NCBI GenBank assembly: GCA_026874595.1
Contig: CM049317.1
Span: 58,766,118-58,830,117, forward strand
Direction: 5' to 3'
From: Sipunculus nudus
Lineage: Eukaryota > Annelida > Sipuncula > Golfingiida > Sipunculidae
Length of the DNA stretch: 64,000 nt
Part shown: positions 56,201 to 64,000 of the stretch, piece after piece
Layout of the letters: the number at the start of each line of letters is the position of its first letter
Numbering within the stretch: position 1 is the first letter of the stretch
The notes under the pieces: generated by a model
Databases searched by the model: none
What the model was told of the DNA's origin: nothing
What the model saw: the letters and a program-made list of their open reading frames with translations, nothing else
Position numbers and translations under genes: made by a program

Positions 56201-56652
56201 AGAGGGGTCCTCCCCTGGACCCGCTTCTGTCCTACGGCATCAAACAGAGTTTTGCAAATTGCGTTTTGCAATTAGTGGCCTTTACACTATCTTTAAAATA
56301 CGATCAACCACCTTAGTATATATGGCGTTATAAGAACTTTTCTTAAAAGGAATTACCTTCAGTTCATATATATGCAGGCAAAGTTAGCCAGAAATCACAT
56401 AAATATAGAAGAATATGTAGATGAATAGCTATCTTTAATACTCTTATCATTCAGCATGGACAATCCATTCCTATTAGTATGGTCAGCGTAAAATATCAAT
56501 GATATAACAAATACCTTCTCTCCCACATATCGCTGTGGCTTTTGCAGAACAGTCAATCTTTTCCCAGTAGGTCTGTCCTCTAACTACAACCGAGCAGTTT
56601 CCAGTCAGGTTGTGGTTCCACTTAAATAAGTATTCTCTAATTGGTATTCTCG
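52933..56652 (-). CDS. C-type lectin-like transmembrane receptor (3' half)
   Basis: Joined exons, minus strand: 56652-56515, 55812-55720, 54091-53959 and 53284-52933, with every junction phase-consistent. The first encodes the end of a C-type lectin-like domain: WNHNLTGNC, VVVRGQTYWEKIDC and ATAICGRE, which match the conserved W..., C..., W...C...IC pattern, with two possible N-glycosylation sites (NLT, NCS). A 31-residue stalk follows, then a single transmembrane helix (VILIAVGVAGACISIIALV) with a basic stop-transfer (KQNKRSYR), then a tail of about 130 residues. The layout is a type I surface receptor. The tail has Tyr motifs YIRQ, YIKQ and NPAY, suggesting phosphotyrosine signalling or endocytosis. 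The N-terminal half was not found in 56653-64000. The ligand is unknown. Confidence 0.78.
53285..53958. other. Receptor intron
   Basis: No repeat was recognised. A plus-strand ORF at 53632-53916 has no support. Confidence 0.5.
53959..54091 (-). CDS. Receptor transmembrane exon
   Basis: The acceptor is a T9-rich tract ending TTTTTTTTACAG, with the exon starting at 54091. The donor GACAG|GTACAG ends it at 53959. It encodes ERVILIAVGVAGACISIIAL, VTCLCMVCKQ, then a basic juxtamembrane segment. Cysteines at the inner leaflet (CLCMVC) could be palmitoylated (inference). Confidence 0.88.
54304..54633 (-). other. Unexplained 109-codon open frame in receptor intron
   Basis: A GC-balanced frame in AT-rich surroundings with LCHDLSAAYHPESGINGYPL and ICQRQVTASLAAWRSPFG. 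It is not joined to the receptor by usable splice sites. It may be a fragment of a dispersed repeat with coding origin, or a small host ORF. The family is not recognised. Confidence 0.3.
55205..55592 (-). mobile_element. tRNA-derived SINE, copy C
   Basis: Same word order as copies A and B: a GCCGGCTTCATTGG-type head near 55592, AGGCTTAATGGGAGG, GGGTTCCTCGGTGTTATGAC, and an end with GAGGCAGTTGCCTC. The tRNA-like head is more decayed than in copy B. It lies in the receptor intron, sense to the gene. Confidence 0.8.
55720..55812 (-). CDS. Receptor stalk exon
   Basis: The donor CTGG|GTAAGT is strong. The acceptor TTAATTAAAG is weak in pyrimidines. Its 93 nt, phase 1 to 1, encode a polar stalk (EYDTSTILAEWDTAGHDVI) with one Cys. 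It is supported mainly by exact phase continuity with both neighbouring exons. Confidence 0.68.
56045..56300. mobile_element. hAT-like fragment with CAGGGGCGGATCC end
   Basis: CAGGGGCGGATCCAGGATTT at 56050 is a common hAT-type terminus. G14 and GGTCC-rich sequence follow. The right end was not identified. A similar decayed sequence, GGGGGGATCC...GGGGTTCAA, lies at about 4675-4720. Confidence 0.5.
56515..56652 (-). CDS. Receptor exon: end of C-type lectin-like domain
   Basis: The acceptor CATACCTCTTTTCAG starts the exon at 56652, and the donor GAGAAG|GTATTT ends it at 56515. Its 138 nt, phase 1 to 1, encode the last third of the domain with three conserved Cys (GNC, DC, IC) and two Trp. No EPN/QPD-WND calcium-binding motif lies in the visible part: WNH replaces WND. 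Confidence 0.82.
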
Positions 56653-57745
56653 CTGAAAAGAGGTATGTCGTAGCAAAACGTATGTATGTTATTTTGCATA
56701 CATTTCAAGTTGAGAATGCATTATGAGTTAAACAAGTGACCACTGGGTCATGATGCTAAGCTGACTAGCATGACATTATGGTTTGACATTAATGGCTGTT
56801 ACCTACACTTTTGAAGAACCTGGTTTCCAGGAGGACAGGAGTATGTTCTGACAGGAGTATGTTCAAGTACATTACTCGAGATTCAGCGCAAAATACACGA
56901 TTACTGAGACAATCCCGAAAAAATCATTATGAAAACCAGAAACAAAGCAGGGTTTTGAGGCACGACCGGTGTCATACAATACATATGTCTACGATAATGC
57001 ATAAATGATGGAGAAATTGTATGTCGATCATTTTACTCAAAATGGGCCAATTTTCCTGAATTTTACACATTTTTAGTAAGTTGTTCACCTGATTTTATTA
57101 ACATGTTCACTTATACCAAAATATGTCCAACACGTGTATTACATCTCTAATATATGGTCGAAAGTGAGATATTTTGTGTGCGCAGACTTAAAACTTATTT
57201 CCTTTGTGGCATTTCCGAAAAAAAAAGATACTAAATTAAAACAGGTTTGTCCTAAACATTGCCATGCTGGAGCCAGCAGTTCATGCCAAGAGACAGGCCT
57301 AACTAGATGTAAACAAACGCCCAGTTAAAGAAAAGTTCACTTTGGGTTGCTAGTAATTAGGTCATGCCACAGCCCGCCAGTTTGATGACTTGATAAAGCT
57401 GTCATAAGAAATCTAGCACACCTCAGACCTTGACCACAAGGAACACAAAACGGCCACAGGACCTCCGCCACGGAGACAGTTCTTCTTGAAATCCAAACCA
57501 GGCGAAACTATCATTAACAGCAACAAGGACTTGATGTATACCCCCCATTCAGCGAATTATATTTATTTGTTAAAATTTAAGTATATTGATGATTAGCATT
57601 ATAGATTTTGGTTGCATTTCTGGGTTTATTATTAAATATCATATATTTTAACATACACTGGAAACATAATACCTTATTTTTTAAAACAAATTGATATATA
57701 TTTGAAATGTGTCACACAGACAATAAAAGGTACACACACACACAA

Positions 57746-57753
<8 letters not shown>
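56653..57753. other. No exon recognised
   Basis: The upstream exons of the lectin-like receptor should lie to the right, but no Cys/Trp pattern with splice sites was seen here. The plus-strand ORFs (56811-57008, 57134-57328) have no support. Confidence 0.4.

Positions 57754-57787
<34 letters not shown>
57754..57787. repeat. (CA)n(TA)n microsatellite
   Basis: ACACACAC passes into a TA run. Confidence 0.95.
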
Positions 57788-57793
<6 letters not shown>

Positions 57794-57945
57794 TACCCTC
57801 CAAATCCCGTGGGTCATTTCCCAAACCCTTGATGATAAATTGAAGCCCCTTTACAGAAACTCTCCTATCGTGACACGGTTAGACATTGACGCACCCTCAT
57901 GTGACAATGAACCAAGCAACGTTGGAATCACAGCCGAGATGATAA

Positions 57946-58232
57946 GGCCAAAAAATAAAGGTTTGGTTCTCAGGCACTTTTGTTTTAAACATCAGAGTGT
58001 TTTTTTTTACCTTTTTTGTACGTTTCGATAAAAATGTCATATGAGCAGAGAAAAGCATGATAATAACAGAGTTTTTATGGTAAACAGTTAAAAGCACTAC
58101 ATAACAAAGGAAATATTTTCAAAATTGTATTATTTTATCTTCTTGAAAGATGGAAATCAAAATAAAAATTTTTGATGCGGGGGTTAAAATTGACGCGGGC
58201 GGTGCCTGAGAACCTTATCCCTTTTTTTTGCC
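57946..58232 (+). mobile_element. Harbinger/Tourist-like MITE, copy 1
   Basis: The terminal inverted repeats are GGCCAAAAAATAAAGGTTTG plus GTTCTCAGGCAC at the left, and reversed GGCAAAAAAAAGGGATAAGG plus TTCTCAGGCACC at the right. TAA lies directly on both sides (57943-57945 and 58233-58235). There is no ORF. The 3-bp TAA duplication and GGC start fit PIF/Harbinger. Confidence 0.78.
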
Positions 58233-59769
58233 TAAAGCATGTGAAGAGACTGTTCTTAATACCCTAAAAATACCTCAGAAGCTCGAAAGAGAAGTCTATA
58301 TACCAGAACATGAGAGATGTCAGAATTATTACCCTGAACATAAACAAAGGTGACTGAAGCGATTGTGATAATTACTTGGGTATATCACTCCTCAGCGTTG
58401 CTGGGAAAAATCCTCGCTAGAGATGACCTGTCCAGACTTTAGTCCCTGTCATTGATAGTATGTATCATTTAACCACGGTGAGAGTTTTACCCTATGGATC
58501 GGCCCAGTTTATTGACATGTAATGCTAGTGCTTGTTGTGTGACAGAAATACATTCCTATAATCGTATATAGAAAATAAACTTACTATGTATCAAACTGCA
58601 TAAATATATAACCTTAATGTGCGTCTGCAAATGTTTCATATCCTTGGCTGTTCCAACTGGAAGATTCCGGGAGGTCGGTGGTGTAGAAGCAATATCTCAT
58701 TTTCTTCAAATACCCATACTTTCGGGCATACTGATCATTCAGCATAATTTTGATCCAAAATGGAGTCTCAACATCTTTATTAATGATCATATGTAAGGGT
58801 TATTTGGTGTCTTCAAGGTGCATAAGGAATATGTACCCAAGCGTTTTTGGACAGATCTGTCCAACGATCCGTAGCGTAAACTCTCACCTCACTGTACTAT
58901 AACGCTTGATAACTTTATAACCATGGTCACATAAGCATTCTCAAGCAGAACTGGAGTATCAAGATTCTCAATATGTATTACGTATTGGACATTTAAGTGA
59001 TCCTTTCTCTCCGCCATCTCCAAGAGACACGCAGGGTCCAGAGAGCCCTTGCTGGTGGCCTTTGTTAAATATCTCACAAAAATATTGCAAAACTGCAAAA
59101 TATTGGCAAATTTAAGTGCATTTTACTTATTGTGTATTTTGGTCTAAGAAGAAATGGGTCGTACGCACTGCTCATAACTGTCATGACAAAAGCAGTAGAA
59201 ACGTATACAACAACAACAAGGATTATTGTAGAAAGGCCTCATGGCCCAAAGTACAAATAACTTAAATAACATATAAATATACACAAGTTTGCCATCACTT
59301 TCTGCCAATATGTGTTAAATCATGTTAATATATATACGTCTACCTGCTTTGTGTACTGGTCCCGTTTTATAAGGATTGTAGTCGTTTATAAACTGGATAT
59401 TTATGTATTAACATATCATAACAGAACCTTGTCTTAAAAAAATGAGATACCTAAGACCCTGATGCGTTTTTCTCAATTTTATAGACACCGATCATACTGA
59501 GCTTAGAATCCCACCCAAGCTCATACTTGGGGTGGTACTCTCAGATATATTGAACAATTTATTCCCCCTTGGTGGCTAACCGGTCATCCAGTGTCAGAAA
59601 CCTTTCACTTGTAGCTTACCAAGACATTTAAAATAAAAAAAACTGCCATCATCTTCTCCAGGGTAAACCTGAGAGCTTGACAAATGAGAGCCTTGCCGTC
59701 GTACACAAGGGAGCAGTCTGCAAACCTTCAGCATGAATCACATGTAACAAAAAAAAGAGCAAAGACTAA
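58233..59769. other. No gene supported
   Basis: Minus-strand open stretches near 58640-58790 (containing ETPFWIKI) and 58889-59098 were examined as possible lectin-domain exons and not accepted. See the rejected list. Confidence 0.4.
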
Positions 59770-60078
59770 GGCAAAATAAATAAATAAATAAAACGTATGG
59801 TTTTCATTCACCGCCCGCGTCAATTTTAAACCCCCGCATCAAAAATTTTATTTTGATTTTCAATAGAAACTTACAATTTTGAGCTCCAGCCGCTCGGACA
59901 TTTCTTTCAAGAAGATAAAATCATACAATTTTGATCAGATTTCCTTTGTCATATAGTGCTTTTATCCTTTTTCCTTAGTTTCATCGAAAAATACAAAAAA
60001 AGTAAAATAAAAAAAAGGCATGCCGCGCATGGATTTATGAAAAAAAGTGCCCGAAAACCAAACCTTATTTTTTTTGCC
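59770..60078 (-). mobile_element. Harbinger/Tourist-like MITE, copy 2
   Basis: Same family as 57946-58232 in the opposite orientation. CCGCCCGCGTCAATTTTAAA, CCCCCGCATCAAAAATTTTA and the reversed end GGCAAAAAAAATAAGGTTTG all match. TAA occurs on both sides (59767-59769 and 60079-60081). A (TAAA)n expansion sits inside one end. Confidence 0.78.
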
Positions 60079-60084
60079 TAAATA

Positions 60085-61285
60085 GTTCTCCTCTGCTCAT
60101 ACTTGACATACGCATATTTGACATCAATTGGGGAAAGCACGATACGAAATACCGAGATCCTACAGCGCAACTCCTCCATCAGCAGCTGTTCAACGCTTTG
60201 TCTTTGTCTTAATTCGGACAAGTCCATAACAATTTAACGATGGGAGTATCCCCAGCAAACTGGCTGATAGCACTGGGTCCTTAAGGTGTATGCATGCAAA
60301 TCAGCCCGTGTGAACGTTGACACTTGAAAGAGCCTGGTATCAGACCGGGTCCTGCAGTCAGATCATCTGGTCTTAATCTTAGTTCGCCGAGGAACTGAGA
60401 AGCCCCACCCTCGTTGAAAAATAAGAGAGACACGAGAAGTCGGCTGACGGGTCATCCAAAAACTGAGCCAACTCTAGTTGTTTGCAAAACGCCCAGGTTA
60501 TCAAAGTGATAAAAAGCATACATTCACTGCGTAGCTTGTTTAAAACGATCTCAAAATACAAGTAAAAATACGAATACATAATTTCGAATACTGGTACCAC
60601 AAGTCTTGCTCAGTTTTCAACTTTGCTGATCGAAAGACATAACATAACAAAATAAAGCCACTGCTGCACCTCGGCAGTCTAAACAAATTAATGTTTATAA
60701 GTTCATTTTAAAATAAAGGTGGCACCACCAGTTTTTCCACCCATAAAACAATCTGTATCAGGGATAATACCACGTTTTACGGAATACATGGAGTTATAAA
60801 TATCACCACAGTCTTATTCAGCTCATCAAACTATCCATTATTAATTAGGAAAACAGGTTTCAGGACAATACATGAACCGATATTTTTAGAATATGTAACG
60901 ATAGTTATAATGTGGCAGTCTCAAAGACATCAGTCAAAAATTCCTAGTATGGTAAAAAAATAGAGGTGATGCCAGCAGTCCCATATCAACAACAAACATT
61001 TCCACAATGAACATGTATAGCGAATGGATTTATAATTGGAGCTTTCATATGAAATGTTACTCAAAATGAATCAAATTCAATGACATGTTAAAACTTTAAT
61101 TTATATTTCTTAAAGTCAATTTCGTTCAGATATTTTACATATTTATATTTTGTGATCCTATGGTATAGTTTTTCAACGACCTTTACAAACACTGAAGAGT
61201 GGGTTTCATGGTGTCTCAAACATGCTTTGCCTTGTAGCTCGCATCTCAAAGGTTTTAACAGGACCTCTTCGTGTCTCAGGCAAGA
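60085..61285. other. No gene supported
   Basis: Degenerate GGTGGCACCACCAG (60718) and related words show early, decayed units of the tandem family that follows. A 73-residue minus-strand ORF (60379-60600) has a hydrophobic start but no domain. Confidence 0.4.
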
Positions 61286-61289
61286 ACTA

Positions 61290-61505
61290 TCTAGATCTAA
61301 CGGTACGATTGCGGACGGTCAGACGTGAGATGACTGTTAAAAAGAAAAATCACTTTAGACCAAAGACCTATATAGGTCTAACGGTTACGATTGCAGACGG
61401 TCAGACGTGAGATGACGGACAAAGAAAAATCACTTTAGACCAAAGACCTATATAGGTTTACGGTTACGATTGCAGACGGTCAGACGTGAGACGACTGTTA
61501 AAACA
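61290..61505. repeat. ~80-bp tandem repeat, about 3 units
   Basis: The unit contains GGTTACGATTGCAGACGGTC, AGACGTGAGATGAC and AATCACTTTAGACCAAAGAC, CTATATAGG. Starts are near 61301, 61382 and 61461. A further unit lies at about 63345-63425. Confidence 0.9.
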
Positions 61506-61559
61506 AACAAGTGACCCATGGGTCATGACGCTCAGATGACTGGAAAGAGATTCGCAAAA

Positions 61560-63300
61560 GGAAATTTTATCATCTGAATGGTAGTATATACCCATTCAAC
61601 TGAATCATCAAACAGATTAACCAACAGGCCAAAATTGTGTCTGTATTTATATATCTCAAAAATAGAGGAAAAATGCGTAAAAAATACAAGTGGCTCCACC
61701 AGTCTGCAGAAACTAATAAAAAGACTTAATGGTCGATATGCATGCAAAGAATCATGTTGATCTCTGCATTAGTTGTTACAACTTGTGCCATGTAAACAAG
61801 TTCCTTAAAGCATCCTTAAAGGTCTCAAAAATAGAGAAAAAAATTCGAAAAATTGAATAAAATATAGGTGGAACCACCAGTCTGCAGAAACTGATGAAAC
61901 ACTCCATAAACAATATCCATCCAAAGAATCATGGTGATCTCTGCATTAGTTGTTCAGATACTTCAGCTTTTGTATCAAATTGTTCATTATTCTGAGGGAT
62001 ACTTCGGAGTCCTATAGCTTGAAGGATATGGGAAACAGAGACCTAATTTCACGTTTCCACAGACACTTTTCATGGGCCTCCTTGCATGAGAAGAATGCAG
62101 GTTTTAGGTCCAGTTGTTATGATTTGTACCCTGTTGACAGATAACCACATCTTTAAAGGTCTCAAAAATAGACCAAAAAATTTGTAGAAATTTGAAATAA
62201 TAGAGGTGGCGCCACCAGACTGCAGGAACTGATGGAACACCTCTTGATCAATATGTATGCCAAAAATCATGACCATCAGTGTTGTAGTTATTGAGATGTT
62301 GCAGTTGTTTTATTATCAAATTTTCCATTATTCTGGGGGGTAATTGTGAGCCCCACAGCTCAAAGGATATGGGTAACAGAGACCTAGTTTCAGGTTTCCA
62401 TGGAGACTTTTCATGGGTCTCCCTGTGTGTCAAGAATGAAGATTCTAGGTCCAGTCTTTACGATTTGTGCCCTGTTAACAGATGTTCACATTTTTATAGG
62501 TCTAAAAATAGAGAAAACAATTCGTAAAATATCGAAAAATATAGGTGGCACCACCAGTCTGCAGAAACTGATGAAACATCTAATGATCAATATGTATGCC
62601 AAAAATTATGACCATCAGTGATGTAGTTAATGAGATATTGAAGTTTTTGTATGAAATTTTTGACTATTCTGGGGGTTACTTTGGGGCCCAATAGCTCAAA
62701 GGATATGGGTAGTTAATGAGATTTTGAAGTTTTTTTAAGAAATTTTTGACAATTCTTGGGGGTACTTTGGGGCCCCATAGCTCAAAGGATTTGGGTAACG
62801 GAGACCTAATTTCTGGTTTCCACGGAGACTTTTCATAGGTCTCTCACTGTGTCAACAAATGAAGATTCTAGGTCCAGTCTTTACGATTTGTGCACTGTTA
62901 ACAGATGTTCACATTTTTAAAGGTCTCAAAAATAGAGAAAAAAATTCGTAAAAAATTAGAAAAATACAGGTGGCGCCACCAGTCTGCAGGAACTGATGAA
63001 ACATCTCATGATCAATATGTATGCCAAAAATCATGACCATCAGTGATGTAGTTAATGAGATATTGAAGTTTTTGTATGAAATTTTTGACTATTCTGGGGG
63101 TTACTTTGGGGCCCAATAGCTCAAAGGATATGGGTAACAGAGACCTTATTTCTGGTTTCCAAGGAGATTTTTCATGGACCTCTCACAATGTCAAGTTACA
63201 AGATTGTAAGTCCGGCGGTTACGATTTGTGCCAGGTTAACGGACAGACGGACAGACGGACAGACAGACGGACAGACGGACAGACGGACGATGGACAAAGA
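61560..63300. repeat. ~340-bp tandem repeats with GACAGACGG tail
   Basis: Anchors of GGTGG[CA][GA]CCACCAGTCTGCAG occur at 61689, 61867, 62204, 62544 and 62970. Each unit continues with ATCAATATGTATGCCAAAAA, CAAAGGATATGGG, GTTTCCA[CT]GGAGACTTTTC and GTTAACAGATGTTCACA. The last unit has an 86-bp internal duplication (62640-62800). The array ends in (GGACAGAC)n at 63240-63290. The plus-strand ORFs are repeat-encoded. Confidence 0.92.
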
Positions 63301-63479
63301 GTGATCGCTATAGCTCAGCATGACTGAAAGTCAGCTGAGCTAAAAATCACTTTAGACCAAAGACCTATATAGGTCTCACGGTTACGATTGCAGACGGTCA
63401 GACGTGAGACGACGGACAAAGAAAAGTCGCTTTAACTCAAAATGACTGAAGTTCAGCTAAGCTGTAAAATTGCTCATAT

Positions 63480-64000
63480 TAGTTCTGCTGATTTTGTTTT
63501 TGAAATACAGTTAACTGAATTTATTAAAAAATTCTTTAAACTTTCCTATATTGACCTTTTCGATAAATCCTTTATATTTATAAAATCAAATCCAAAGAAA
63601 TTTGAAATGTGATTAACTTAATAGGAGAAAAAAATACAAGAAGAGACATCGTCACAGTAAAGCCTTCGTACTACAATTATTGGGTGGTTGTACAGACCCT
63701 TACCACGAGCATGCGCACTTCCAGTAACGGTCGTCTGCTGTATTCAGGTCCATCAGATTTTACTTTACTTTTATTATATTAGAAATAACAATTACTTTAT
63801 TTTCTGGCCAAATAAAACATCTCAAGATCTATCAGGCATTGGATCAACATTTGAAATATGTAATGTGACTTTACTTTGTCAAATTAACTTCAGTCCTCCT
63901 AGAATAATACATGCACCTATAGCTATAAGGAGACAACACTGGCTATCATAATATGATCTATGGACGTACTTGAATGAACGTTGATCCACTCAGCCGAGCG
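63480..64000. other. No feature seen
   Basis: AT-rich to balanced sequence up to the right edge. The ORF at 63688-63951 has no recognised content. Confidence 0.4.

Noticed and set aside
58640-59098. Minus-strand frames with FWIKIM...YCFYTTD and GSLDPACLLEMAERKDHLN as upstream exons of the lectin-like domain
   Set aside because: No polypyrimidine acceptor precedes the first and no usable donor keeps the frame. The second runs into a stop without a donor. The surrounding words look repeat-like. Not enough to call an exon.
60379-60600. Minus-strand 73-residue ORF with a hydrophobic MLFITLITWAFC start as a signal-peptide exon of the receptor
   Set aside because: The only nearby donor candidate (GAGG|GTGGGG) is weak, there is no domain, and there is no phase link to a downstream exon.
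62291-63327. Plus-strand ORFs with repeated SSKDMGNRDL motifs
   Set aside because: The repetition follows the 340-bp DNA repeat. Frames differ between units and stop codons interrupt, so these are not a protein repeat family.

Overview
This is a eukaryotic, AT-rich, intron-rich and repeat-dense genomic window. The genes and repeats fit a lophotrochozoan animal, most likely a bivalve or other mollusc. The organism call is an inference from the homeobox orthology, the long repeat-filled introns, the tRNA-derived SINEs, the CR1-like LINE tail, and element families with GACAGACGG tails. I found no bacterial operon, CRISPR array, rRNA or intact tRNA gene. Most long ORFs in the window are chance or repeat-derived.

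Three host genes are supported by exon structure, splice sites and reading-phase agreement. (1) A homeobox gene of the rough (ro) type lies on the minus strand. It has a putative TATA box near 7904-7911, a first coding exon at 7069-7351 and a homeodomain exon at 1799-2033. The gene continues past the left edge. (2) A complete secreted S1 (trypsin-fold) serine protease lies on the plus strand. It has a putative TATA box and non-coding first exon near 38539-38609, eight coding exons from 39851 to 48369 (298 residues) and a polyA signal at 48498. The catalytic triad is intact, but the S1 pocket positions read Arg189, Ser216 and Phe226, and no basic residue precedes the new N-terminus. (3) The 3' half of a type I membrane receptor lies on the minus strand. 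It has the end of a C-type lectin-like domain, a stalk, a transmembrane segment, and a long tail with two YxxQ motifs and an NPxY motif (exons from 56652 down to 52933). Its upstream exons were not found.

The rest is mobile and tandem DNA. There is a decayed non-LTR retrotransposon at 23447-27090 with another element inserted in it, a 5'-truncated CR1-like LINE at 27127-27560, and a solo LTR at 30984-31717 with matching 4-bp flanks and a heat-shock-element-like promoter motif. Three long tRNA-derived SINEs all lie on the minus strand. Two Harbinger/Tourist-like MITEs lie in opposite orientation with TAA flanks. Three Helitron-like 3' ends (hairpin plus CTRR) are present. A pogo/Tigger-like element at 5007-6612 carries a nested, palindrome-rich element. 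One element has inverted arrays of an ATTACAATATGGG word. There are also two minisatellites, two families of 270-340 bp tandem repeats sharing a GGTGGCGCCACC palindrome, and many TA, GA, AAT and poly-C tracts.

Three unique-looking, non-coding, GC-balanced blocks (about 7.6-8.6, 22.0-22.7 and 29.6-30.1 kb) stand out from the repeat background. They are candidate regulatory elements, possibly of the homeobox gene, whose upstream side faces them.
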